Under the pieces are notes generated by a model. The model was not told where the DNA came from and made no database searches. It saw only the letters and a program-made list of their open reading frames with translations. A program made the translations under genes and the position numbers. Shown in pieces: positions 52,978 to 62,600 of a DNA stretch of 64,000 nt (its first letter is position 1; every line of letters starts with the position of its first letter). The DNA lies in assembly GCA_019358895.1 (NCBI GenBank), contig JAHHIG010000004.1:248001-312000 (forward strand), given 5' to 3'. This stretch comes from Tildeniella nuda ZEHNDER 1965/U140. Lineage in GTDB: Bacteria > Cyanobacteriota > Cyanobacteriia > Leptolyngbyales > Leptolyngbyaceae.

Positions 52978-53625
52978 ATGAAGGAAACCAGCGTGGGCAA
53001 TCATAAGCGACTCCTGCTGATTGACGATGATCCTAACCTAATCCTGCTCGTCAAGGACTACCTGGAATTTCGAGGCTACGAAGTAGTCACCGCAGAAAAT
53101 GGGCGAGAGGCTTTAGAAGTCTTGGAACAAGAGATTCCAGACATGATCATCTGTGACGTAATGATGCCTGAAATGGACGGCTACTCATTAGTTAAGCATG
53201 TTCGAGAAAATCCTCGTACCAGTTGGGTTCCAGTGCTGTTTCTGTCTGCTAAAGGGCAAAGCCAGGATCGTGTCAAAGGACTCAATACTGGAGCAGACGT
53301 TTACATGGTCAAGCCGTTTGAGCCAGAAGAACTGGTCGCTCAGGTTGAGTCGTCACTTAAGCAAGCAGCACGCATCGCTGACCGTCCCGGCAAGGGAAAT
53401 GATAGCGGACCAAAGATTCAGGTGCCGTTTGATGTTGAACTGACACCCACTGAGTTGCGGGTTGTGCATTTTGTGGCACGAGGCATGGCAAATCGCGAGA
53501 TCGCGGATGAGCTGAATGTGAGTCAACGCACGATCGAAAGCCATGTGAGCAATATGTTGGGTAAGACAGGGCTGCACAACCGTACTGAACTCGCTCGCTG
53601 GGCGATCGAAAACAGTATGTCGTAA
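52978..53625 (+). CDS. NarL/LuxR-type response regulator (Ycf29-like)
   Basis: 215 residues. Receiver: RLLLIDDDPNLILLVKDYLE, phosphoacceptor in MIICDVMMPEMDGYSLV, VLFLSAKGQ, and YMVKPFEPEELVAQV. Output: LuxR HTH (LTPTELRVVHFVARGMANRE, ELNVSQRTIESHVSNMLGKT). This matches the Ycf29-type regulators of cyanobacteria and red algal plastids, although the target genes are unknown. No kinase gene is adjacent. Confidence 0.9.
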   Translation: MKETSVGNHKRLLLIDDDPNLILLVKDYLEFRGYEVVTAENGREALEVLEQEIPDMIICDVMMPEMDGYSLVKHVRENPRTSWVPVLFLSAKGQSQDRVKGLNTGADVYMVKPFEPEELVAQVESSLKQAARIADRPGKGNDSGPKIQVPFDVELTPTELRVVHFVARGMANREIADELNVSQRTIESHVSNMLGKTGLHNRTELARWAIENSMS

Positions 53626-53658
53626 GACCCATCACACGTTCAGTAGTGGTAAGTCGCG

Positions 53659-54003
53659 CTACCAGCCATCACTCTGATCCTCGGTGTCCTCGCGCCAAAT
53701 TTCTAAGTCAAGCTCGTTGAAATAAAGCAAAGCGCTGCGAATTTGTTCGCTGGTGCCGCGAAGCTCTAGGTCAAACCAGCCATCGTCTTTGGCATTCGCG
53801 CCCAGTAAGGCAGCCGTTATATTGACGGTCAAGCCGTAGTGAGAGGTCAAGCGGGAGATCACAGGCTCATCGTGATAGTTCTTTGGAATCCGAGTCCTGA
53901 TGCGGGTTTGAGTCGGACGAGGATCATCTTTGTCGCCCAGAGTCACGGCATCATTCGGTTGCGGCGTTGCCAGTGAGCCTTCAGAGATACTGCTATGTGA
54001 CAT
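53659..54003 (-). CDS. NIL-domain protein linked to sulfate transport
   Basis: 114 residues. A polar 35-residue lead, then IRTRIPKNYHDEPVISRLTS, GLTVNITAALLGANAKDDGW and FDLELRGTSEQIRSALLYFN, which is the NIL ferredoxin-like domain found at the end of MetN ATPases and in stand-alone cyanobacterial proteins. It begins directly after the cysW stop, so it belongs to the same operon and may regulate or sense for the transporter; this is inference. Confidence 0.85.
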   Translation of the reverse strand: MSHSSISEGSLATPQPNDAVTLGDKDDPRPTQTRIRTRIPKNYHDEPVISRLTSHYGLTVNITAALLGANAKDDGWFDLELRGTSEQIRSALLYFNELDLEIWREDTEDQSDGW

Positions 54004-54885
54004 TTACGCCTCCTCTTTGACTTCTGTGATGCGAGTTTTGCGCTCCAAAATTTCTTTCAAGACAAGCGTCACAACTGCCAAAAGCCCTAATAAAACAGCG
54101 GCAGAGAACGCAGCTTCCGTCTGATACTGCTTGTAAGCCTGCTCCACAAACAACGGCAGTGTCTGCGTTTTGCTGGCAATATTACCGGAGACAACGGAGA
54201 TAGCACCAAATTCGCCCATCGCTCTAGCGTTGGTCAGCAATACTCCGTAGAGCAAGCCCCAACGAATACTCGGCAGCGTAACGCGCCAAAAAATCTGCCA
54301 GTTGTTGGCTCCTAAGGTTTGAGCCGCTTCCTCCTGATCGGTACCCGCTTCTTCAAGCACTGGAATGACTTCGCGTGCCACAAAGGGTAAGGTGACAAAG
54401 GCAGTTGCCAGCACCATCCCTGGAAGCGCAAAAATAATTTTAATGTTGTGTGCTTCCAGAAACGGTCCGAACCAGCCATTGCGTCCGTACAGCAACACAA
54501 TCATCAAGCCCGCCACCACAGGTGACACTGAGAAGGGCACATCTAACAGGCTGATCACAAAGGCGCGACCAGGAAAGTGCTTGCGAGCAATCATCCAGGC
54601 AGCACACAGCCCAAACACTGTGTTCACTGGTACTGCGATCGCCGCAATGATGAATGTCAGCCATGCCGCGCTCTGGAACGCCGGATCACTCATGTTAGCG
54701 AAAAAAGGTCCGATCCCTTTGCTAAACGCTTGCACAAAGACGTTGAGCGCTGGAATGAACAGAATGAGGGTGAGATACAGCACCGCCACCGTAATCAACC
54801 CAATTTTTGACCAGTCACGCGGTTGCACCTCCACAGACTGGGAGGCAGTTGAGGACGCTTTTAATGATGATCCAAGATTAGCCAT
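54004..54885 (-). CDS. cysW: Sulfate ABC transporter permease CysW
   Basis: 293 residues. Six helices; the EAA loop appears as EEAGTDQEEAAQTLGANNWQ, with the permease signature GLLYGVLLTNARAMGEFGAI. The helix series begins at IGLITVAVLYLTLILFIPAL. With CysT it makes the inner-membrane channel for sulfate or thiosulfate. It overlaps the end of cysT by eight bases. The ATPase and binding protein genes are not next to it here. Confidence 0.93.
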   Translation of the reverse strand: MANLGSSLKASSTASQSVEVQPRDWSKIGLITVAVLYLTLILFIPALNVFVQAFSKGIGPFFANMSDPAFQSAAWLTFIIAAIAVPVNTVFGLCAAWMIARKHFPGRAFVISLLDVPFSVSPVVAGLMIVLLYGRNGWFGPFLEAHNIKIIFALPGMVLATAFVTLPFVAREVIPVLEEAGTDQEEAAQTLGANNWQIFWRVTLPSIRWGLLYGVLLTNARAMGEFGAISVVSGNIASKTQTLPLFVEQAYKQYQTEAAFSAAVLLGLLAVVTLVLKEILERKTRITEVKEEA

Positions 54886-55729
54886 AACGACGACCCCACG
54901 CCTGTAGAAGATTAATGAGCACTAGTAACACGAGTGAAATGACTAGCAGCACGGCTCCAATGACAGTGGCACCTGCGTAATCGTATTGCTCTAACCGCTG
55001 AAAGACCAATACAGGTGCAATCAAGTCTTTGTAAGGAGTATTGGACGACACGATCACAACCGAGCCGTACTCCCCTACCGCTCGTGAAAAGCCCAGAGCG
55101 ATGCCAGTCAAAGCAGCAGGGACGATCGGAGGCAGGATAACTCGCCAGAAGGTTTGAAATTTGCTGGCTCCCAGACACCAGGCAGCTTCTTCAACATCTC
55201 GTTCTAAATCTGCTAAGACAGGCTGCACCGTCCGCACAACGAAGGGTAGCGAGATCAGGAGCATGGCGATCGCCACCCCCCATTGGGTAAACGCAATCTT
55301 GATACCAAAGGGCGCAAAGAGGGAGCCAAGCCAGCCGTTTTCGCTGTAAACCGTTGCCAGCGTTAAGCCCGCGACGGATGTGGGCAGCGCAAACGGTAGG
55401 TCAACGGCAGCGTCAATTATGCGCTTAAACGGAAATTCATAGCGCACCAGCACCCAGGCAATGAGCAGCCCAAAAAGACCGTTTACAACGGCTGTAACGA
55501 TCGCGGTGCCGAAGGTTACTTTATAAGCATCTATGGCGATCGGGCTAGTGGCGATGCTCCAAAAGCGCGCAGGTCCTTCAGTGCTGGCTTTGAGCAATAG
55601 GGCGATCGTCGGCAAAACCAACATCAAGAAAAGATAGGCTGTCGGCAGAATCCAAATCCAGGGAAGCCGCCCAACGATGCCCAACCAGTTACGCCAGGTT
55701 GGGGTGCGATAAGAAGAGGTTGCAGCCAT
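54878..55729 (-). CDS. cysT: Sulfate ABC transporter permease CysT
   Basis: 283 residues. Six helices; the EAA loop is DLERDVEEAAWCLGASKFQT, then GIALGFSRAVGEYGSVVIVS. LPWIWILPTAYLFLMLVLPT is the first helix. It is the partner of CysW. In the usual cyanobacterial order a sulfate-binding protein gene lies upstream; here the upstream 200 bases hold only a palindromic repeat and then the divergent gluconokinase gene, so the binding protein is encoded elsewhere. Confidence 0.93.
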   Translation of the reverse strand: MAATSSYRTPTWRNWLGIVGRLPWIWILPTAYLFLMLVLPTIALLLKASTEGPARFWSIATSPIAIDAYKVTFGTAIVTAVVNGLFGLLIAWVLVRYEFPFKRIIDAAVDLPFALPTSVAGLTLATVYSENGWLGSLFAPFGIKIAFTQWGVAIAMLLISLPFVVRTVQPVLADLERDVEEAAWCLGASKFQTFWRVILPPIVPAALTGIALGFSRAVGEYGSVVIVSSNTPYKDLIAPVLVFQRLEQYDYAGATVIGAVLLVISLVLLVLINLLQAWGRRYG

Positions 55730-55842
55730 AAGTGGAAAGCAGCCGTGCCGCTAGAATTTGTAAAGGGTAGCAGACTACAGTAGAAAATCTACGATAAGCA
55801 AGTAGGAATACTGTACTTATCATACATGAAACGGGCTGGCGT

Positions 55843-55905
55843 AGAAACCCGGTTTCTGCACGAGAATAGACTGTGAGCCTCTATGCGTCCAGAAACCCGG
55901 TTTCT
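55843..55905. repeat. Paired near-palindromes AGAAACCCGGTTTCT
   Basis: Copies at 55843-55857 and 55891-55905 are the same motif that is paired in the TPR-tail repeats. The second touches the start region of the gluconokinase frame. Confidence 0.9.
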
Positions 55906-55932
55906 CTCAACAGCACGAGGTTGGCTTTAGTC

Positions 55933-56415
55933 ATGGTTATTCTGGTGATGGGTGTTTCTGGCTCTGGTAAAACGACGATCGGTACACTCCTAGCGGCTTC
56001 ACTACACTGGCAGTTTCAGGATGCTGACAGCTTTCACCCTGCCGCCAACATTGAAAAAATGCGTCGTGGTCTTCCCTTAAGCGATGCCGATCGACTGCCG
56101 TGGCTGTTGGCAATGCAGCAGGCGATCGCCGATTGGCAGCAGGCAGGCATTCACATTGTCCTTGCCTGTTCGGCGCTCAAAGCTGAATATCGCCAACGCC
56201 TCAGTCAATCATCGCCGATCAAGCAAGTCTATCTCAAAGGTTCCTTTGCACTCATTCAACAGCGCTTGCAGCAGCGACAGGGACATTACATGAAAGCAGA
56301 TTTATTACAAAGCCAGTTCGATAGCTTGGAAGAACCCATTAATGCCCTTTCGATCGACATTGACCAATCTCCAGAGGCGATCGTGGCAGAAATTAGACGA
56401 TCGTTGAATCTTTGA
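55933..56415 (+). CDS. gntK: Gluconokinase
   Basis: 160 residues from MVILVMGVSG, usual length. P-loop GVSGSGKTTIGTLL, then FQDADSFHPAANIEKMRRGL and DRLPWL, the family pattern. It phosphorylates gluconate to 6-phosphogluconate. The frame is open to 55873, but the extra residues are translation of a palindromic repeat. It is divergent from cysT. Confidence 0.92.
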   Translation: MVILVMGVSGSGKTTIGTLLAASLHWQFQDADSFHPAANIEKMRRGLPLSDADRLPWLLAMQQAIADWQQAGIHIVLACSALKAEYRQRLSQSSPIKQVYLKGSFALIQQRLQQRQGHYMKADLLQSQFDSLEEPINALSIDIDQSPEAIVAEIRRSLNL

Positions 56416-56504
56416 AAATGGTAGAAGGAGTTTTTGGTTGTTCGTTTTTAGTTGTTAGGAAAGAGAAGAGGGCGGAGTCAGTAGTCAGAAGCCACTCCAG
56501 CCAT

Positions 56505-56984
56505 TCATGCCTCGTCCCTTCTCCACTGACTAAATGGATGCTTTGCCAAGTTCGAGTTAAAGTAGCGGGGATCGTCGGAGACTTCACGATCGATCCAATC
56601 CGGTAGCACGATCGTCTGGCTGGCATCTGTCAGTTCCACCTCTGCCACAATCAATCCCTGGTTGTCGCCTTCAAATTCATCTACCTCCCAAAGCAAGCCC
56701 TCACACTCGATCGTGTACCGTTTTTTTTGAATCAACGGTGGATCGCACAGCGCCTGCAATAGTTCCAGCGCATCGTCTAACGGGATGGGATACTCAAACT
56801 CTGCCCGTGAGATGCCAGTGGTCGCGCCTTTAATGGTCAAGTAACCGTGCTCCCCAACGACCCGTACTCGCACCGTGCGCCCTGCGGTCGAGGCAATGTA
56901 GCCTTGACAGTAGGGAATGCCTGTTGCAAGCGATCGCCATGCGTCGCCCTTGACAAGAAATTTGCGCTCGATCTCAACTGGCAT
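56505..56984 (-). CDS. CYTH-domain triphosphatase-like protein
   Basis: 159 residues. The defining EIERKFLV starts at residue 4; charged strands follow: TVRVRVVGEHGYLTIKG, RAEFEYPIP, LWEVDEFEGDNQGLIVAEVE. This is the tunnel of CYTH/TTM enzymes, which hydrolyse inorganic triphosphate. The C-terminal HPFSQWRRD end is as in homologues. Confidence 0.92.
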   Translation of the reverse strand: MPVEIERKFLVKGDAWRSLATGIPYCQGYIASTAGRTVRVRVVGEHGYLTIKGATTGISRAEFEYPIPLDDALELLQALCDPPLIQKKRYTIECEGLLWEVDEFEGDNQGLIVAEVELTDASQTIVLPDWIDREVSDDPRYFNSNLAKHPFSQWRRDEA

Positions 56985-57202
56985 AAAGGTGAGGAGTGAG
57001 GGGTAAGGTGAGAGGGGTAAGGGAGTGAAGAGAGTTTTGAGTTTTAAGTTGAACCAGTTGTTGGTTGTTGGTTGATTGTTAGTGCACGAGCCTTTCCTGA
57101 CTCCTTCTAAAAACTAAAAACTAAAAACCAACAACTCCCTTGCCTTTAGCTCTTAGCCTTCAGCCTTTCAACTCCTCACTCCTCACCCCTCTCATCTCAC
57201 TG
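56985..57202. repeat. Mixed short tandem repeats between two reverse-strand genes
   Basis: TTGGTTGTTGGTTG faces CTAAAAACTAAAAACTAAAA then CCAACAAC (a fold-back), flanked by CTCACTCCTCAC-type units. Same families as at 16190-16275 and 45898-46018. Confidence 0.75.
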
Positions 57203-58186
57203 CTACCCCGGTTGTTGATGCAAATAGAGAAACGCTTCCACTTCCGCAGCAGTGGGTTGGGCAGCGATCGCGCCAGGACGGGTTGTAGTCAAAGCACCCA
57301 TCGCGCTGGCGTAGTTGACAATGCCTTTCACCACATCGGGATCGGCGAGCGTTTGAAGATCATGCTGACAGAGTTGGTGCAGTAATCCTGCGACAAAGCT
57401 ATCACCCGCGCCAGTAGTGTCTTCTACTTCAATGTTAAAGGCGGGAATGCTACCCTCATTTCCACCTAAGTAGTAAGCACAGCCTTTTTCGCCTGCGGTC
57501 ACCAAAACACCTTCAACACTGCCGAGACGGTGAGCAATCACGCCGGGATCGGTTGTTTCGTACAGCCATTCTGCTTCTTCATCGGACAGCTTGAGAAAAT
57601 CGGCGTGGCGAATCAAATCATGAATGAGCGGCAGAGCAGTTGCTTCATCGTGCCAGAAAACGGGTCGCCAGTTGACATCAACCAAAATTTTGACAAAGTG
57701 CTGGTCGGCAAACTGTAGTGCGCGCTCGATCGCGGCTCGACTGTCAGGATAGGCTAGTTCCAAGGTGCCCAAAATCAGGAAATCTGCCGTTTCAAATTGG
57801 GCGATCGGTAGCTGGTCAGCCTGGAGATGCGTGTCGGCAAAGACCGCTGTATCGTACTTGCCAAAGCCTGCAAACGTGCGATCGCCCGTGAGCGATCGCA
57901 CTACATAGACGGCGCGAGTGGGTGCTGTGGGATGACGCTGAATCCCGGTGCTATCAACGCCGATCGCCTGCAAAAGCTCTACCAACCCTATACCCAGGTC
58001 ATCCTGACCAACGCAGCCAATGAATCCAGTTGGCGTGCCCAACTTCGCCAGCCCACAAGCAACGTTGGCAGGTGCACCACCAGGATAAGGTGTCCAAGAT
58101 TTCACCTGTTCAAGCGGCATTCCTGGCTGATCTGCCAAAAAGTCATACAACACCTCGCCGAGGCAAAGAACGCGTGGCTGGCTCAC
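57203..58186 (-). CDS. PfkB-family sugar kinase (fructokinase-like)
   Basis: 327 residues. VLCLGEVLYDFLADQPG at the start, YPGGAPANVACGLAKLGTPT, and the anion-hole motif VEDTTGAGDSFVAGLLHQLC. Close in layout to fructokinase ScrK, but substrate choice cannot be read from the sequence. It would phosphorylate a free sugar using ATP. The region to 58537 upstream should hold its promoter. Confidence 0.9.
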   Translation of the reverse strand: MSQPRVLCLGEVLYDFLADQPGMPLEQVKSWTPYPGGAPANVACGLAKLGTPTGFIGCVGQDDLGIGLVELLQAIGVDSTGIQRHPTAPTRAVYVVRSLTGDRTFAGFGKYDTAVFADTHLQADQLPIAQFETADFLILGTLELAYPDSRAAIERALQFADQHFVKILVDVNWRPVFWHDEATALPLIHDLIRHADFLKLSDEEAEWLYETTDPGVIAHRLGSVEGVLVTAGEKGCAYYLGGNEGSIPAFNIEVEDTTGAGDSFVAGLLHQLCQHDLQTLADPDVVKGIVNYASAMGALTTTRPGAIAAQPTAAEVEAFLYLHQQPG

Positions 58187-58537
58187 AATAATATTCCTTT
58201 ACAAACTAATAGCAGGGTATCAGACAGCTAGAACGACGGTATAACCTCGTCTGCAAATCAAGCGAAAGCAAAACAAATGTAACGACTGGTGCTGCTGACG
58301 GGTCTTTAAAGATTAGTCTTCACAAAACGCTACTACTATGAGCTTGCCTAGCTTCACAATAGGCTATTCTACCGAAAAGCCCTCTTAACCGGAAATTGGT
58401 TGCTGCAAGGCTGTGGCAAACCCGTAAATTTCCTTAGATTGCTTTTGCACACTTGCACTAAAATCCTGGGATTTACCGTAGGGAAGAATTCTATCAATGA
58501 AGTTAAATCAGGACATCTTCGCTTGAGGGTTGTTGCT
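58187..58537. other. Intergenic region without a convincing gene
   Basis: About 350 bases between divergent genes. The frame of the next gene is open from 58400, but its first 46 codons show no family signal. Nothing else was recognised. Confidence 0.4.
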
Positions 58538-58846
58538 ATGTCTCTGGAATTAACCGTTGAAGATTCGCTCCTGCTCGAAAAACACCGAATAGAGCGTCTT
58601 CGGTCTTTCTTTGCCGATACGTTGGCAAAATGCTTTCTGCACCTTGATCAAACGAACGTACTGACGATCCACTGCTCAGAACCCTGGCTGGTTGACCAGT
58701 TGTTGAGTGAGATCGAGCAGCTTCGCTGGTATGTCTGGGTTGTGGTCGGGGCACAGCGCCTCTCACTCTGTTTTGCCCAAGAAGAAATTTATCGAACATC
58801 AACACGTAAACCGAGCAAAAAATCTCAGCGCTTGCACACAGCTTAA
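58538..58846 (+). CDS. Small cyanobacterial protein of unknown function
   Basis: 102 residues from MSLELTVEDSLLLEKHR. The first helix is charged (HRIERLRSFFADTLAKCF), then a beta-like part with NVLTIHCSEPWLVDQLLSEI and WYVWVVVGAQRLSLCFAQEE, ending in a basic tail (TRKPSKKSQRL). No known motif, and not a member of a family I can name. It does not look like a shadow, because the reverse frames here have poor composition. Confidence 0.5.
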   Translation: MSLELTVEDSLLLEKHRIERLRSFFADTLAKCFLHLDQTNVLTIHCSEPWLVDQLLSEIEQLRWYVWVVVGAQRLSLCFAQEEIYRTSTRKPSKKSQRLHTA

Positions 58847-59441
58847 AACTGGTGAAAAGACAGGCTCAAACTTTAGGAAAGCAATTACAGAAAGCCGTTG
58901 CTAACCCTGCACTCATGGCTGAGAGCCACGGCTTGCTTCCGTAAGCGGTTGTTGAAGGTTCAATGCTAATAATGTGCGTTTATGGAGCGATCCTAAGTAA
59001 TACCATTTCACTAAACTGTAGCTACACAGGCAGGCTTCGACTGGCAGTCAGCGGTCAGCGGTCAGCAGCAAAAATGAATCTGTAGGGTGATTTTATAGAA
59101 TTGGTACAAATCGTGAGAAGCAATATTGATATCAAGTAGTCAGCTATCAGCGGTCAGCGGTTGGAGAAAAGCTGATAGCTGACCGCTGACCGCTCAATGC
59201 TTAAGTTCTGCTCACAACCAATTTGGGACTGCTATAGAGGATGAGGGGTTTGAGATGCTTGTTTAGCGTTGCATCTAAGACTGACTCAGCGACCTATGTC
59301 GCGATCGCGGCACACGTTCACCCGATCGAATGACTCCTTCGGGTGGAGCAAATCAGTTGCGTGTTGAGGGAAACTATATCTGTGAAGATTACATGAAGCA
59401 AAGGTTTACAGCCAACCTTCATGAGCAGAAGAGGTTCCCCA
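58847..59441. repeat. Intergenic region with two heptamer arrays
   Basis: Arrays of GGTCAGC at 59042-59068 and 59140-59195, the latter with its complement (TGATAGCTGACCGC) so that it folds. The remaining parts hold the promoter of the small RITR-type gene. GCGATCGC lies at 59302. No further gene seen. Confidence 0.7.
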
Positions 59442-59645
59442 ATGCCATTACCAAACTATTCAACCCCGTTCACGATCGCTCAGGTCATCGATCGTATCGT
59501 GCGCTCCGGCAGAATTACCCGCGTTGATGAAAATTACTTTCTGCATGCAATGGTTGCTGGTACGCCACTGAGCCATGAAGAGCAAAGCCAGGTCAGAAAC
59601 CTCTTTGACCGTCTGCAAATGGGTCTTTTGCAGGTCGTTGATTAA
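59442..59645 (+). CDS. Small cyanobacterial RITR-type protein (second copy)
   Basis: 67 residues from MPLPNYSTPF, with AGAAGAGG about eight bases upstream; the ATG at 59421 is an alternative. FTIAQVIDRIVRSGRITRVD, LSHEEQSQVRNLFDRLQMGL, then LQVVD and stop. Paralogue of the gene at 8342-8527. It converges on a large PAS/GAF histidine kinase, and the two stop codons share the bases TTAA (59642-59645). Confidence 0.7.
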   Translation: MPLPNYSTPFTIAQVIDRIVRSGRITRVDENYFLHAMVAGTPLSHEEQSQVRNLFDRLQMGLLQVVD

Positions 59646-62600
59646 CATGCTTGAGGGCTGAGTGTCGGCAAGGTTGTCTCTGCCAAGGAACATTTGAGTA
59701 AGGGCAGTTGAATGGAAAAGTGCGTCCAACCGTTGCTGCTCTCAACTAGAATAACCCCTTCAAGCTGCATGATTAGACGCTGGACTAAGGCAAGTCCCAG
59801 TCCTGTTCCTCCTTGTTTCCACGGATCGGCATTGGGAACGCGATAAAACTTCTCAAAAATGTGTGGTAACTCTGTGATGGGAATTTCCGCTTGATTGCTG
59901 ATCGTGAAGATGACGTGTGCCGCTGCATCACCCAATGCAGTGTCGGAGTATGCAGTATCAGAGTGATCACAGTTCACTGCTAGCGTTACTGCGTTGCCAG
60001 GCGAGGTGTACTTGCAGGCATTATTTAGCAATTCTGCCAGTACTCTCTGTAAAGTTGCTCTGTCCGTGGTGATTGCAGGTAGATGCGTCGGTAGCTGTAC
60101 GCTCAGCCTTTGTTCTCGATCGCTGGTACGCGAATAAAACGGTTCAACCATTGTGGTGACACACGCCAGTAAGTCAACGGTTTCAAGCGAAACGGGATAG
60201 GCTGATGCCTCTAAGCGCTGCAAGTCAAGCAAGTCGTTAATAAGTTCAATCTCGCGTGAGCATTCCGATTGCAGAATGTTGAGGTAACGCGCTTGGCGAT
60301 CGGGGGCTGAGACCGTTTTCAGCATATGAATTGCCATCTTCATATTCGACATCGGTGTTCGCAGTTCATGAGACACCGTGCTGAGGAAGTCGTCTTTGAG
60401 CTGATTGAGTTCTTCTAACGCCGCGACTTGCGCCTGAGCAGCCTGGTAGAGCCGTGCTTGACGAATGGCGATCGCGCATTGATTTGCCACTTGCTGCACC
60501 AGTCGAATTTCCTGGCTTGTAAACGTGTCGCCAAAGGGACGAAATAACCATAAATCGCCCATGACTCCCTGGTCGTCCACCATCGGACATGCCAAAATGG
60601 CGTGCTGACTGCCCAACAGTCGTGGGCGGCTAGGGTGGGTGCGGCAAAACTGGAAGCATTGTTCCCGCAAAAGCCAATCGTAGACATCAGAAAGGTCGTC
60701 CATCTTGATGGTTGTGCCATTGGCAGCGGGTAGATCGGAGCGGATGTGCTCGTAGCAAACCGTGGACGTGCGGCGCTCAAGATCGTAGAGTGCGGCATCA
60801 CAGCCCATGATCTCAAGACCCGATGCCAGTTCTTGAACGGCAGTATGTAAGATTCGGTCTTCATCAAGACTATCGCGGACAGAGTCTGTGATCCGCTTGA
60901 GGGTCGCTTCAAACCGTAGTGCTTGTTGAAGTTGCGCCGTGCGATCGTGTACCTGAGCTTCTAGCGCTGTGTTGAGCTGCTGGACTTGACGATACAGTTC
61001 TGACTGTTGAATGGCGATCGCAACCTGGGTTGCCAGTTGTTCTAGCAGCCCTATTTCGTAAGTTTCCCAGTGCCGTTCGGTCGAGCACTGCTGAGCGACC
61101 AGCACACCCCAAATAGTATTGCCATGCAGAATGGGCACCGCTAACACAGCTTTTACCTGCCATGCTTCCAAAAAGCGCTGCAAAGCACTGTCTGAATCAA
61201 GCTCTTGAGCCTTAGCCCAGACCACAACTTCACCCTGCTGCTGCGCCTCTAACGTATGCTGCACCCAGTTGTCCTGAACCCTCAGTCCCAACATTGACTG
61301 CCAGTTCGCATCGACAGACTCAGCCGTAATCCGACCACTGTTTTTTTGTTCCACCTCAAAGAGGACAACTCGATCGGCTTTTAAGAACTGTTGCACTTCT
61401 GAAACGGTGGTGTTGAGCGTTTCCTCCAAATCCAGGGAGGTGCGAATCCGTTGCGCGATCGCGCTCATTAACCGCTCCCGCTCCGCTTGCTGGCTCAATG
61501 CTTCCTCAAAGCGTTTGCGATCGGTCGTGTCCATCGAAATGCCAAGCGTCCGTGTGGGCTGCCCCATTTCGTCGTGGAACGTGTGGCTCCGCTCTGAAAT
61601 CCAGCGAATGCTACCATCTGGTTGAATAATGCGAAATTCCTTGCTGTAGTTCGTTGCCTGTTGCGTTTGCTGAATCGTGTGCTGCAGTACGGCGGCGCGA
61701 TCGTCGGGATGAATACACTCCAGAAACGCCTCGTTCGTTCCATCAAATGTGCCTGGTGCAAAGCCGTAGAGCTGTTCGCAGCTATCAGACCATTTCACTG
61801 TATTGCGGTGTGGCTCGTAGTCCCAAATGCCCATCTGCGTTGTTTCCAACGTAAGCTTGAGACGCTCCTGACTCTCTAATAGTGCGGCTTCTGCTTGTTT
61901 TCGCTCTGTAATGTCTTTAGTGAAACAGTGAAACCCAATGAGTCGATCGTGCCAGTCATACGCCGCTACCATGACCTTCTCGCTGTAGAACGTCGAGCCA
62001 TCTTTGCGTACGCTCATGCTCTCAACTTCAGCTTTGCCCTCAATCATCATCTGCTGATACGCAGTCACAACCACTGCAATATCATTAGGATGAACGGTCT
62101 GCTGCCAGGACATGCCAATCATTTCTTCTTGTTGATAGCCTAGCGCTGCGGCATAAGCCCGGTTAAGCGCGATGTAGTGACCATTAATATCCAGACGAGC
62201 AATGCCCTCAACGGCGTTACCCAGAGCGGTACTCATTTCTAACAGCTCTGCTTGCGCTTGCTTACGCTCAGTGACATCCAAGAAGAACACGGACATCCCG
62301 TCAGCGCAGGGAGATAGCCGGACATCAAACCACGCATTAAGGGACGGATGGAATTCCTCGAAGGTGACGGGCACCTGATGTTCCATCGCTCTGTGATACT
62401 CCCGATCGAAGACAGAGCCGACGATATCGGGGAATACATCCCAAAGGCATTGTCCCAGAAGTGCCTCTCGCGATCGCTGACACAATTGCGCTGCCTGCTG
62501 ATTTACGTAGGTCAGTCGCCATTGTTTATCTAAAGACATGAACGCTTCAGTGATGCTTTCCAGCAGCGTCACTGTCTGACGATTAGCAATGAGGAGCGCT

